Source: Ascarosepion bandense
Taxonomy: Eukaryota > Mollusca > Cephalopoda > Sepiida > Sepiidae
Length of the DNA stretch: 64,000 bases
NCBI GenBank assembly: GCA_037127315.1
Contig: JBBBDQ010000398.1
Location: forward strand, 4,335,001 to 4,399,000
Direction: 5' to 3'
The notes below the pieces were generated by a model. It saw only the letters and a program-made list of their open reading frames with translations, was not told where the DNA came from and did not search any database. A program made the translations under genes and the position numbers. Shown here in pieces: positions 1-9,828 of this stretch (position 1 is its first letter; each line of letters starts with the position of its first letter).

Positions 1-480
1 GAAATATTATTGGCACATCTTCTATTTTGGGGGTGGCCAAACTAAATCTTGCGAGGCAAACGCGGCCCTTTGACCTTTAACAGGCGACTTATGGAAATAT
101 GTTGACTAATCTTCTTTTTTCACAACAGTTATATAAAAAAGGTAAGTATTAAAAATTCAAGCTTTATAATAATTTACTGGAAATGAATTGAGACCCTTTA
201 GCTTAATATTCATGGTTTTAAATTATTTAAGAATTTAAATCCTAATTTTATTGCTAGGAATGAGAGAAGCATTGATTTTTAATGCTGCCGGGAGGAATTA
301 TATTATGGAGAGGGATAAAAGAGATTCGCCTTCAGCAAGGATTGCAGATTAATGTCAGAAGACTAAAGGGGATTAAAAGGATTAACGGGACTGTACTCAT
401 CTAATTTACATTAATTCAATTTAACGCAAAGCGTTAAACTATGCAGACCTGGTTGGTGCACGACAAATGAACTTTGTTTA
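1..480. other. no recognisable gene
   Basis: AT-rich sequence without a usable ORF on either strand. I recognise no repeat family or RNA gene here. Confidence 0.5.
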
Positions 481-506
481 AAAATATCAAGATTTTAAAA
501 ACGTTT

Positions 507-512
507 GATATA

Positions 513-598
<86 letters not shown>
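507..598. repeat. (TA)n(TG)n compound microsatellite
   Basis: About 43 bp of mostly TA is followed directly by about 48 bp of TG. The [12 protein letters not shown] and HTHTHT ORFs across it are artefacts. It abuts a hammerhead-like PLE footprint at 626-690. Confidence 0.97.
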
Positions 599-600
<2 letters not shown>

Positions 601-625
601 ATTAATTATTCCGTTAGAATATGTG

Positions 626-690
626 AAAACAACTACAAAACTGTACATTTTGTTTCGATATTGAGAGAACAATGTCTCATCAGGTAGTTA
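626..690 (-). ncRNA. hammerhead ribozyme-like motif, PLE type
   Basis: On the minus strand the core CTGATGA (683-677) is followed by a stem-loop starting GACATTG and ending CAATATC, then GAAAC (656-652). Stem III is ACAAAA paired with TTTTGT, and the predicted cleavage nucleotide is A634. Stem I pairs GTTGTT with AACTAC at five of six positions. All invariant core bases (C3, U4, G5, A6, G8, A9, G12, A13, A14) are present. The same sequence family recurs as an inverted pair at 57701-57858. Hammerheads near PLE ends are established knowledge; activity of this copy is inferred. Confidence 0.65.
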
Positions 691-839
691 ATAATAGAGG
701 CATTAAATGTTTTATTAAAGAAAATTTAAATCGCTTTTTTTAATTTTAAGTTTTTATTTTTATTTATTTATTTTTGTGCGTATGTGGTAAAAAGATATTA
801 TAAAGGGAGAAAAAGAAGCAATAAAAGATTAAAAAATAA

Positions 840-1310
840 GATGAGAAATCCAGAAAAGTAAAAGGGAAGGGAAAGGGAAAGATACAGAAGAAATGAAAAG
901 TGAAGTGAAAAATAAGTGAGAAAATATAGAGAGGAAAGAGCCAACTGAAACGGTTGAGAGGAATCTTAAACTTTGGCCGGAAGTGTATTGTAGACAGATA
1001 TTTACATCGTTTACACGGTGTCTGGGCTCAAATCTATTGGCATTAAAAAAAAAAGAATTGAACTTCTAAATAGAAAAGTAAAATAAAGAGGAACAGAAAA
1101 GATACAGAAGGAGTAAAAAGTGAAGAGGAAAATAAAGATAAAAAGTGAGAAAATGTAAAGAGGAAAGAAGGACGAGAGACAATGAAAACGGTCAAGAGAG
1201 AGAAATTTTCAGTTTTGGCCGAAAGGGAATTGCAGGTAGATACAGATATCGCTTAGCGTGTTTCAACTTAAATATTTTGGTATTTAAAAAAATGTTGAAA
1301 TCACATGCAC
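840..1310. repeat. two-copy purine-rich tandem duplication
   Basis: A unit of about 230-245 bp is present twice (about 852-1070 and 1080-1310). Each copy runs from a GA-rich block (gatacagaag, then gtgaa/gtgag stretches) through a cggt motif and ttttggccg to a poly-A run. Divergence is moderate. The 77-residue ORF at 1145-1378 lies inside the second unit and shows no family resemblance. Confidence 0.7.
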
Positions 1311-1319
1311 AAACAGAGA

Positions 1320-1700
1320 TATTATTCTTAAAACACAAAATAAAGGATATTTTAAAAAACACAACGCGAAGATATTAATTCATTAGGTCTAATTTAATAA
1401 ATTTGAAAGATAAAATAAAATATATTAAAAGTAAAATTTAAAATTTAAATAAAAATAAATTAAAATTAATATTAAAATGAAATTAAATTCAAATAAAATA
1501 ATATATAATATAAATAAAATAAATAGAAATATGATGATAATAATAATAATAATAATAATAATGATAATAATAATATATAACAAAATTAATAAAAAACATG
1601 AAAGTAATAACAATAAAAATAATAAAATCAAAATAATAATAAATAAAAAATAAAAATAAGAATAAAATATTTTGAAAGTTGCAATTATTTTTTTCGTTCT
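1320..1700. repeat. A/T-rich low-complexity tract with (TAA)n
   Basis: Almost pure A/T for about 350 bp, including (ATA/TAA)n near 1530-1575. The poly-isoleucine ORF on the minus strand is an artefact of this composition. Confidence 0.85.
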
Positions 1701-2930
1701 TATTTATTGGTATATATACGTTCTCGCCTGTCGATTTAGCACCCTTGAGAAATTGTTAGTTTTAAAAAGAGTAGCTTTACCCTGACAAACCGAAGGGTGA
1801 AACCTAGGTAGGTTTCTCGGCTCTTGCATACATTTTCTGTCTGTATATATATATTTATATCGATGCGGCTGATCAAATTAGAAAGAGAAAGGCCTCGTGC
1901 TTATATAACCTTTTCTTTAAATGCAAGTAAGTTCGTGAATTTTACGATATGTTTTTAGTATATTTTTGAAAATATCGAATGATAATTTTATGCTATAATT
2001 TCGCCTCGTGTTAATTAAACCGCGGATAGTTCGAAAGTTGTAACTAACTTTATTTTAAATGCCAAGAAATTCATAGAGGCTGTATTCGGTATTGCGTTTA
2101 TCACCTCGATGTTGGTGTCACTGTCTATGCAGCCCTGTTTAAAAGTATTGGAACAGCAGAGCAAATACCTACTTGCATACGCCACCAGGCCCAATAAGAG
2201 ACGTTTTGAACGGAGGGAGTATCTCCGCGGGTACCGCTGTGTAGTCTCTGAATATCTATCAGCTATTCTTCCTGTTCATCATCTAATTTTCGTCGAAGAT
2301 CTCATCAGAGAAGAAACAAATCATGTCGTGTTCCTCGGGCAAGTAATCATATTACATGCGTCATCTCCTGGGTCTTCTAGAACCTGAACTGCCCTCTTTC
2401 AACCTGAACCTGGTTTCCTTGTCTTGTCATGGATTTCAGTATCTTAGGCTGCTTAGCAATTAAACCAACTTGCTTCTAGGAAACATAAATGATGTTATCT
2501 TGAACTTGTTAAATGAACTCGGCCACCCTAGATGGCATTTAGAGCACGGAATATTTACCAAAGATGATAAGTTCTCGCTAAAAACTTTATATTCTTCTCA
2601 AGCTTATGTCAGAAATTATTAAGAAATTGCCTATTATCGATTTATTTGGTTTGCTTTTAAATTAAAAACATAACTTTTCAATGTTATGCGTCAGATTTAA
2701 ATTTTCTATATTTACTTATTTTGACACGGAAGATGTTGAGTTCAAATTACAGGCAAAATAGTTTCGATCGCTTTCGCACAACAGGCAAAACGTCTTTAAC
2801 TGACTTGAAGCAACTTCTTTGAAACGATAGCTGCATCTACTGCAATGAAAGTTGGATCACTATGTCGTGCCAAAAGATTTTTCACTACGAATCCATTATG
2901 TAAATTTACAAATGTATTAATTGCTTCTGG
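1700..2930. other. unassigned stretch with a 92-residue ORF
   Basis: Composition is more balanced than in its neighbours. The plus-strand ORF at 2109-2387 (rich in Leu, Arg and Glu) has no motif I recognise, and I see no convincing splice or promoter context. No repeat family is recognised. Confidence 0.35.
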
Positions 2931-3175
2931 GTTGAATCTTCTTTTTCATCTCTGTGCCTTGTTACTTCACAACGTAGATGATTATGTCCTTCCACATCCC
3001 TTGTAGTTCTTAACAACCTTTCTCCAGTTATTCCACAAAAATACGCCATCTGTCGACTCAAGTCCATCAAGTATATCACGCGTTGATTTCCCTTGACTCT
3101 CCGTCCCTCTATCCATCCCATGAGCAAAATGATCTATAGACTTCAGTTGTCTTTTCCTGGTGTGATGTATCATTT
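2930..3175 (-). pseudogene. RTE-like LINE 3' fragment
   Basis: Minus-strand translation gives WIEGRR, then a basic stretch and RLLRTTRD. This matches the C-terminal end of the better preserved LINE ORF at 11578-12608 (QIEGRRDRGRQ, ILRATRDRE). Two overlapping frames are needed, so it is frameshifted. The 3' end lies at the GAA-rich stretch near 2938. This is a dead 5'-truncated tail. Confidence 0.75.
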
Positions 3176-3189
3176 CCTGTTCGTATCCA

Positions 3190-3540
3190 TCCTCTCTCGT
3201 CGTCGTTGCTCAGAGCTTCCGTCCATAGTATCCCTCACATCTGCAGACATATCTGGTCTGCTGCTTCTGCTATTCATTTGGAGGTTCTTTACAAAATCCA
3301 AAGAATGATCTGTAAAATAATGTATCCTTACTTCGCATCTTGACTTCATTCCCTTACTCAACTTATTGATTTCGAGCGTGATATCAGTTTGACATCTAGG
3401 TCCCATCCGTTTATTATCGACAGAGGTAAATGCAAACGCCAGTTTGCTTCCACAGTAACTTTTTATGCAAAAGGAAGTTCCAGAGTTTATTTGCTTCTCT
3501 GACAAATACAATCTTCAAAAAATTAAATGCCACGTCTGTC
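3190..3540 (+). pseudogene. CR1/jockey-like LINE ORF2 C-terminal fragment
   Basis: The nucleotide pattern catatctggtctgctgcttc, then a lysine/isoleucine-rich stretch, then ctaggtcccatccgtttatt matches the end of the CR1-like ORF seen at 6601-7040, 39900-40800 and 46990-47440. In those copies it encodes (H/D)IWSGAPA..., KIQR and TRLATRSHPF. Several stops are present. It adjoins the RTE-like tail in the opposite orientation. Confidence 0.65.
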
Positions 3541-3559
3541 ACCATTTTACCCTAAGAAA

Positions 3560-3561
<2 letters not shown>

Positions 3562-3611
<50 letters not shown>
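3562..3611. repeat. (TA)n microsatellite
   Basis: About 50 bp of pure TA. Confidence 0.98.
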
Positions 3612-3613
<2 letters not shown>

Positions 3614-3901
3614 CGGAAATTAACGAAGATTAAGGAAACTTCGTTATAAACAACCGACAATTTGAAATGATTTTTTCGAATATTATTTTGATCTATACTC
3701 ATATTTAAGTAGATATTCTGTTTTTAATTAAACGGTATTACATATTTATATCTACTGGCCTGATTATTTACGATAAATTTTTATTACGAAAATGTGTTTC
3801 TTTAGAAAGGATTCAAACCTTCGATCCCTATCTACATAGGGTTCGAATCCTGCCGAATGACAGTCCACAAAACGAAATGTTCTAAAATAATGATGACAAC
3901 G

Positions 3902-3932
<31 letters not shown>

Positions 3933-4320
3933 TTAGTTGTGATTAGGCTTAGTGCCAGGATTGTTGTTTTTGAAGTGGGTTACTGATAAAAATATATTTA
4001 TGGTAAGCATGATTTTTTTGTTGTTGTTGTAGAGTATTTAATATCGAGATAGCGATAGAACGTTTATAAAATTAATTTGTAAAGTTTGTCACTTAAGTTG
4101 GCGTTTTTCAATCAGATTGACAGCAGATTGAAAAAAAGCCCTGGGGAGAGAGGACATCATAATGTTGCCTTCACGAAACTTCGACGTTGGAATGACTGTT
4201 CAGTTAGCTGAAAAAATTCTTCACATTAATCTTATATATGAATATCTCCAGCAAAAATATATGTAAGAATACAAGAAAAATTAAATCAAACATTAAGAGA
4301 ACTAACTTGTCGGTGTTTTT
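3612..4320. other. unassigned AT-rich stretch, possible tRNA-like B box
   Basis: Contains a short (TA)n at about 3905-3930 and a perfect RNA polymerase III B-box-like string (GGTTCGAATCC) near 3840. No clear A box lies at the expected distance, so I do not call a tRNA or SINE. Positions 4204-4320 are the outer end of the ORF that runs into the inverted repeat below. Confidence 0.3.
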
Positions 4321-4324
4321 AACG

Positions 4325-4725
4325 AAATATAGAAAAAATGTTGCTGCCCAAATATATGCACATATATTTATATTTTCTAAACATATACTGTTAAATATAA
4401 GAGACAATGAATGCCTATTATATTTAATCATGAGTCGTTCAAAACCTCGTATTTTGACTTTAATTTCAGTTGAAAATAAAGACAAAAAGTCTTCAACATT
4501 TGGATAATTTTTTATTATGTTGGTTCTAAGCTTTCGGCTCCATGAGCCATCTTCAGGGAGGTTATAAAAATTATCCAAATGTTGGAGAATTATTGTCTTT
4601 ATTTCCAACTGAAATTAAAGCCAAAATACAACGTTTAGAGCGGCTCATGATTAAACATAACAGACTTTCATTGTCTCTTATATTTAACAGTATATGTTTA
4701 GAAAATTATTTGCTGCCTCGATACA
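4325..4725. repeat. inverted repeat with about 170-bp arms and a hammerhead-like spacer
   Basis: The left arm (about 4325-4515) and right arm (about 4560-4725) are reverse complements of each other; both carry the string catatactgttaaatataa or its complement. The spacer read on the minus strand contains CTGAAGA, a GGCTC/GAGCC stem and GAAA, which is a hammerhead-like core with one extra U before stem II. A single-arm copy of the same family lies at 18180-18350. The 134-residue minus-strand ORF (4204-4608) is a by-product of the palindrome. Confidence 0.75.
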
Positions 4726-4761
4726 CTAAATACATTTATATGTATATATATAGACACACTA

Positions 4762-5133
4762 TCGGCCATAATTATTAGGCCACTCAAGTGTTTTAAAAAA
4801 TGGTGTATTTCATACAATTTTTAGTATTTATTTCCAAGTGAGTAATTGTAAATGAAAATAGATTGGTTCTTTTGTTAATATTGGACAAATGAATTTATAA
4901 ACATTTAATCATTACCTATATTTCAGTTTCATCAATAAAAGAATCAAAAAATTTATGGTGATTTGCACGAGTTCATCTTTGCATTCTTGCTTACTAAATT
5001 TTTGCAAAGTAATAATAAGAAAAGAACCATTCTATTTTCATTTAGAATTATCTACTTGACAACAAATACTAAAAATAGTATGAAATGCATTATTTCTTTA
5101 GAAAAACAGGCGTGGCTTAATAATTATGGCCGG
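4762..5133. mobile_element. Tc1/mariner-type foldback MITE
   Basis: The 372-bp element is flanked by TA on both sides (4760-4761 and 5134-5135). Its termini are inverted: the left starts TCGGCCATAATTATTAGGCC, and the right complement starts CCGGCCATAATTATTAAGCC. Similarity continues inward for about 150 bp, so nearly the whole element folds back. There is no ORF. TA target duplication and long TIRs are typical of Tc1/mariner MITEs. Confidence 0.85.
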
Positions 5134-5135
<2 letters not shown>

Positions 5136-5181
<46 letters not shown>

Positions 5182-5214
5182 GCGTGTGTGTGTTTACATG
5201 AGGTAGACGGAGTA

Positions 5215-5262
<48 letters not shown>

Positions 5263-5322
5263 CTTAAACTTACGTCGACGGAGTAAGAAATATATATATA
5301 TGTATATATATATATATATGTT
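5136..5322. repeat. (TA)n tracts with a duplicated linker
   Basis: Three TA tracts (about 5137-5170, 5217-5258 and 5290-5320) are separated by short linkers. The linker gttgcttaaacttacgtcga occurs twice, a small tandem duplication. Confidence 0.9.
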
Positions 5323-5369
5323 GCTTAAACTTACGTCGATTTAATACGGCTGTCTGTTAATTTTTAGTT

Positions 5370-5560
5370 ACATTCTCTTCTTTTTTTTTGAGAACCCAGA
5401 CGATGTCAATTTTTTCTTTTCTTATTTATTTGATTTTATTCTATCTTTTTCTTTTACTTTTTCGTTTTCTTTTTCATTCCCTTTTTTTTTTTATATATAT
5501 ATATTTTTTATATATATTTTTATTTTATTTTATTTTACTTTATTTTATTTTTTAATTTCT
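5370..5560. repeat. poly-T/TTTTA low-complexity tract
   Basis: T-rich simple sequence, including (TTTTA)n at about 5517-5550. Confidence 0.85.
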
Positions 5561-5609
5561 TTGCAATCTATTTAAAAAGGAAAAGTAGACTAATTTTTCT
5601 CCAGTTTCT

Positions 5610-5855
5610 GAAAGGATTTTTCTGTTGCTGAGGTGATGTGCTGTCCCCCGTGGGGATCTTCATATCGAAATGGCCATTCAACATCTTTGAATTAATCCTT
5701 TTTTAATATATATTTGCTCTGTAATATTTTATTACATGGAGCTCTCTTCCTGTATCATTTTTTAATATTAAAATAAAATGTTTAATATTAATTAGGATCC
5801 GGTTTATTGGAATTTACCTTCCTGTTTTTTTCCCTAGGATTGAAATATCTGAATT

Positions 5856-5929
<74 letters not shown>

Positions 5930-5930
5930 G
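5610..5930 (+). repeat. dispersed repeat ending in (TA)n(GA)n
   Basis: Shares aatggccat, aatattaattaggatc and atttaccttcctg, in that order, with 20440-20693. Both copies finish in TA and then GA dinucleotides (here 5861-5927). It is non-coding. A shared compound-microsatellite end suggests the microsatellite is part of the element. Confidence 0.7.
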
Positions 5931-5934
5931 GGGA

Positions 5935-6060
5935 AGAAACTTGGCTAATTCCAGTGTTCCGACGTTTCGGTATGAAATTCCTGTCAAAGAATGTCGCAAA
6001 GTTAAAAAGTAACTTAGGGGCATAAGGGAAATAAACTAAAATGAACTTTGTTTTGCACAA
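5935..6060 (-). other. degenerate hammerhead/PLE-like footprint
   Basis: On the minus strand GGAATTTCATACC forms a short stem-loop directly before GAAACGTC, as in PLE hammerheads with minimal stem III. The CTGATGA core in front is degraded (TTTGACA). Confidence 0.35.
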
Positions 6061-6237
6061 TCGGTAAATTTTTTTTTACCGATAGTAAAAAGAAAAAAAT
6101 TATTCCTAAAATACTCGCATACTTAGTCACATCAACACAACCATAAACCGACGAAGTCCTAAAAGACAAAACGCATCACTGGAAACCTATCACACTTTGT
6201 CATAAGTTTTCTTATATATATATAAATTTTGCACAGT

Positions 6238-6240
<3 letters not shown>

Positions 6241-6287
<47 letters not shown>
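6241..6287. repeat. (TA)n microsatellite
   Basis: Pure TA, about 47 bp. Confidence 0.98.
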
Positions 6288-6288
<1 letters not shown>

Positions 6289-6391
6289 TGATTGTTTAAT
6301 TTCTTAATTTCTGGTCATAATAAAATTAGACCAGTACACATTTGTATTAAAATTGTTCAATACAGATATATTGTAGAACTTTTGAATAGTG

Positions 6392-6524
6392 TTCATTTGT
6401 AAACGAGTTATTATGCAACTTAGGTTTCTACCATGTGATGTCTTCAGGCGATTTGCAATAACTGCAAATCGCTTGAAAACACCACATGATAGAAACCTAA
6501 GTTGCGTAATAACTCGTTTACAAA
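6392..6524. repeat. 133-bp near-perfect palindrome
   Basis: Two arms of about 62 bp are separated by a 5-nt loop (ataac). The left arm read in reverse contains CTGAAGA ... GAAACC, a hammerhead-like core. The arms differ at only a few positions. A related single arm occurs at 17325-17385 (ggtagaaacctaggtcgc, tttgtttacaaatgg). The 72-residue ORF across it is an artefact. Confidence 0.9.
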
Positions 6525-6528
6525 TGAA

Positions 6529-6531
<3 letters not shown>

Positions 6532-6566
<35 letters not shown>

Positions 6567-6591
6567 GTGTGTGTGTGTGTGTGTGTGTGTA
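6532..6591. repeat. (TA)n(TG)n microsatellite
   Basis: TA tract followed by TG tract, directly beside the 6392-6524 palindrome. Confidence 0.97.
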
Positions 6592-6600
6592 TCGAATCCA

Positions 6601-7040
6601 TAGCTAAATCCACTGCTAAGAAAGTCGGTTCACTGGGCAGGGCCAGGAGTTTTTCCCAAATCTGAATCCATCCTGCACATATATAAATCCACCATCCGAC
6701 CGTGTACTGAATACTACTGTCACATCTGGTCAGGTGCTCCTGCTATTCACCTCGGGGTTCTTGAGAAAATCCAACGGATAATTTGTAATATGATCGATAC
6801 CCAATTAGCAGCTCGCCTGCAGTCGCTCTCTCACTGGCGTGATGTGGCTTCCCTGTGCCTCTTCTACAAATAATTTCATGGTTTCTGCTCTTATGAACTT
6901 AGCTCACTGGTGCCCCGATGTATGAATTGACACGAGCTACTAGACTAGCAACTAGGTCCCACCCTTTTACAGTGAAACCAATAAAATGTAACCACAATTT
7001 CTACTCTAACAGCTTTATTTCTCGCACTTCCATATATATA
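6601..7040 (+). pseudogene. CR1/jockey-like LINE ORF2 C-terminal fragment
   Basis: Reassembled across frames, the translation follows the typical end of CR1-like reverse transcriptase ORFs: IYKSTIRPC-like, HIWSGAPAIHL, LEKIQRIICNMID, LQSLSHWRDVASLCLFYK, then RLATRSHPFTV. Several stops and frameshifts break it. The 3' end runs to the (TA)n near 7035. Closely related fragments are at 39900-40800 (-) and 46990-47440 (+). Only the C-terminal part after the catalytic core remains. Confidence 0.8.
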
Positions 7041-7049
7041 TATATGTGT

Positions 7050-7630
7050 GTCGTGCGTGATTAGTCCAGATTTTGTATGAAGCATAAAGAAAAAATTAAA
7101 CGAAAATTCACTGCACTAGAACAGGGATATATGAATGCGTACGTGAGTTTCAATAATATCATTTTGGAGACTCTCTCTGCCATACATTGTCATGGCTGAT
7201 GCAGACCTACAGAATTGATATGATGTGGAAGCCAAATTTGATTACTCAATCTATTTATTTTGACATCTTTGATAAAATTTAAAAAAGAATCGACAATATT
7301 ATAGGTTCTGTTCTGGCACCTGGCTTCAGTATGTTTCCCATTGTCGTAAAGGTTCCAGTCTGTAAGTTTTCCATAAATATGTTCTTGGTAAGTGTTCTGG
7401 TTAAGTTTTGCTATGATGACTAGACTCATGAATTTGAAGTGCAGTACTAGATTGGCAATAAGGTTTCATTAATTAAAAGTTGCCTTATGGAACCTCCTTC
7501 CACTTCCATGTTTTCCATCCTTAAATCTGTAAACAAATTAAGTGGGATGTAAATAGTTATTTGATGTCCGACTGATTACTCTTTTTTCTATTTAGTAGCT
7601 TTACTGAAATATTTTGGGCAAAATTAAAAT
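7050..7630. other. mostly unassigned; possible CR1-like scrap
   Basis: Positions about 7430-7510 (actagattggcaataagg) resemble the actagattggaaactaggtc stretch of the CR1-like ends. The 79-residue minus-strand ORF at 7190-7429 has no motif I recognise. Confidence 0.3.
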
Positions 7631-7635
7631 ATATA

Positions 7636-8207
7636 CAGTACTGTGCAAAAGTATTAGGACAAGAATATCTTTTATGTGGCATATTGACAGAAAAATAACA
7701 ATTTAATTAAAGTAATTTTATTGATTTACTAAAAAATGCTTTAACAAGAAAAAATTCTTGTTATAAAATAAATTTAATCTTTAGTATAATAGCCTTTTGC
7801 TTTGATCACAGCCTTCTTTCTCTCAGGCATCAGACATCACAAGCTTCTTCAATGTATCTAATGGTATCTCCTGCCAAGCAGCTTGTATTTGTTCCCAAAG
7901 TGTGTCTTGCAAATTAACATTAGATTTATCAATTTTTTATCCAGAGATCTGGGCTTTTGTGGGATCCAATTCAAATTCCGAAGCTTACCTTCCTCTTCCT
8001 TTTTAGTTAAAATTTTTTCTGATAAAGGTTTGGCTTTTCACCTTGTATTTGAATTTCAGTGAGGTTTTAAGGAAAATCAACCCCCTCCTAATACTATTGC
8101 ACACTACCAATAGTGTACAAAGTGTTAGGACAGGAGTGATTTTAAACTTTATTTTGATGCCTCATAAAGGTTAAAATCGATCGTGATACTAATTTTGCAC
8201 AGTACTG
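7636..8207 (-). mobile_element. Tc1-like element with transposase remnant and nested TIRs
   Basis: Flanked by TA dinucleotides, with inverted ends reading CAGTACTGTGCAAAA on both sides. The minus strand between about 7935 and 7795 encodes LWEQIQAAWQEIPLDTLKKL, the classic Tc1 transposase C-terminal end, followed after a frameshift by (M)PERKKAVIKAKGYY. A second TIR-like junction (cctaatactattgcacac ... gtgtacaaagtgttagg) at about 8092-8146 indicates two elements joined back to back. Non-autonomous and dead. Confidence 0.85.
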
Positions 8208-8214
8208 TATATAT

Positions 8215-8620
8215 ATACAAGAGATTTATTAGCACCTAGCCAGGCAGTGAAATATTTTTCTCTGCTCCCTCTTTACACTTACATTCACATTTTACCTATC
8301 CATCATGAACTGATTTTCTGTGGTTTACTTAGATAAACGCTCTGAAAATTCCCCTACCTTAATTGTCTGGATTTGGTAAGAATTATTTTGTTTTTAAGGT
8401 TCTATATATAATGATTCTTAATAGAAAAAAATATTTTACTGCCTGACGAGTTGCTAATAAGATACTATCGAAAAGCAGCGGCTGTTGTCTTCCAGTAAAC
8501 TATGTGATTATAAACTTTTAATAAAAATATTGCCATATATAAAGCTTTACTAAGTATCAAGCACTCGTAATAAATTAATCACTACAAATAATGAACTGAC
8601 AACCCATTAGTTTGTACTAC
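8215..8620. other. no feature recognised
   Basis: AT-rich non-coding sequence without a convincing ORF or repeat signature. Confidence 0.4.

Positions 8621-8626
<6 letters not shown>

Positions 8627-8703
<77 letters not shown>
8627..8703. repeat. (TA)n(TG)n microsatellite
   Basis: About 30 bp of TA followed by about 47 bp of TG. Confidence 0.98.
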
Positions 8704-8708
<5 letters not shown>

Positions 8709-8896
8709 AACTGAAATTCATTACCAGATATGGATGAAATTCACGAGATAGATAAAATATTGAACACAAGAAAAAATAAATAAATGTTACCAATTTAACA
8801 TAATTCGTATTTGTTAAATATTCTAAAAAATTCTGATGAAGCCTATATAAAATCGAACATGTTATATTTGAAAAAAGTTTCATAATTGTTTATTTT

Positions 8897-8899
<3 letters not shown>

Positions 8900-8935
<36 letters not shown>
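8900..8935. repeat. (TA)n microsatellite
   Basis: Pure TA tract. Confidence 0.98.
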
Positions 8936-8939
<4 letters not shown>

Positions 8940-9006
8940 GAAATTCACACTACCATAGTTTAGACATTTTTGTTTTGGTCTGGGGATTTGTATGCAAATA
9001 AAAACA

Positions 9007-9055
9007 AATCGCCTGATGAAATCCAAAAATTTCGAAACCATAGTAGCGTGATCGG
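9007..9055 (+). ncRNA. hammerhead-like motif
   Basis: CGC-CTGATGA, then a weak AAAT/ATTT stem, then GAAAC. A minimal stem III (AC/GU) follows, then A and GCG, which pairs with the leading CGC. The core is intact but stem II begins with a mismatch. It is of the same type as the arms of the 6392-6524 palindrome. Confidence 0.4.
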
Positions 9056-9191
9056 CTGATCTCCCCAAATTAAATATAAAAAATCTTTACATGTTAAAGG
9101 TTCATTTCCCTTCTAACATGTATTGAGTACTTTTCAATAAAACTGTTTACTGATCTAATTTAAATCGAATTTAAAACTGACCTATAACTGC

Positions 9192-9195
<4 letters not shown>

Positions 9196-9267
<72 letters not shown>
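9196..9267. repeat. (TA)n(TG)n microsatellite
   Basis: TA then TG; it truncates the 5' side of the SINE that follows. Confidence 0.98.
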
Positions 9268-9271
<4 letters not shown>

Positions 9272-9493
9272 CATCGCTCATTCACTAATGAATTAGAACA
9301 CTCTGGCTATTGGGCGTGTATAATGCCAATATACATGCTAAAATGTCTGCCTTCTTCTACCGTGCGCCCATGGCCCAGAGGTAGAACCGCCGACTGACGC
9401 CACTTCAGTCGGGTTTCAATCCTGGGTTAAAAGCAATCGGAGTCTAACCGTACTGATGAGTTGTGATACAGCGAAACAGATCTGTCTGCGGAT

Positions 9494-9497
<4 letters not shown>
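9268..9497 (+). mobile_element. tRNA-like SINE with 3' hammerhead (copy 1)
   Basis: The best preserved copy of a four-member family. A tRNA-like section carries an A box (TGGCCCAGAGG, 9371-9381) and a B box (GGGTTTCAATCC, 9411-9422) at typical pol III spacing. After ttaaaagcaatcgg comes a 44-nt hammerhead (9448-9491), then gatgac and (TA)n. The other members are at 15709-15990 (-), 53921-54036 (-) and 57988-58292 (-). Two of these show a conserved upstream boundary gagagc(g/a)taata next to another (TA)n; this copy has lost that part to the (TG)n. The (TA)n on both sides is part of the element or of its insertion preference. Confidence 0.85.
9448..9491 (+). ncRNA. hammerhead ribozyme in SINE, copy 1
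   Basis: Stem I is CCGTA (9448-9452) with TGCGG (9487-9491). The core is CTGATGA (9453-9459). Stem II is GTTGT/ACAGC with loop GAT, all five positions paired. GAAA is at 9473-9476. Stem III is ACA/TGT with loop GATC, and the predicted cleavage nucleotide is C9486. Every invariant hammerhead residue is present and all three helices form. It is the most complete ribozyme in the window. Self-cleavage is inferred from structure and was not tested. Confidence 0.85.

Positions 9498-9543
<46 letters not shown>
9497..9543. repeat. (TA)n microsatellite
   Basis: Pure TA, bounding the 3' end of SINE copy 1. Confidence 0.98.
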
Positions 9544-9547
<4 letters not shown>

Positions 9548-9639
9548 CAGTATGCAGTGCGTGTATAGAAGAATCCAAAGGAATATCCTGTTCATACAGT
9601 GGTAGGATAACTCTCTAAGAGGGCTCTAAATATATATAG

Positions 9640-9828
9640 AGCAAATATAAGAAAAATTAAGACAGAGACGTTATTTCATGGTAAATCGGATTTGTAGGCC
9701 TAATTTTGGACGAACCATCATCAGCTTCCCTCTTTATTGTACAAAGGATTTTACACGAATGAGATTCACAAAGACCTAAAAAATTCGAAGATACATTCAG
9801 CCTGACAGTTGGACTGCCGACCCGTATT

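Noticed and set aside
487..687. Paired ORFs of [12 protein letters not shown] and HTHTHT repeats (also at 8623, 14868, 17586, 35253, 40873 and elsewhere)
   Set aside because: Direct translation of (TA)n, (TG)n and (CA)n microsatellites; no independent coding signal.
3835..3860. tRNA gene at the perfect B-box string
   Set aside because: No A box, no acceptor stem and no cloverleaf.
4204..4608. 134-residue hydrophobic ORF
   Set aside because: Lies in an inverted repeat whose other copies are not open in this frame.
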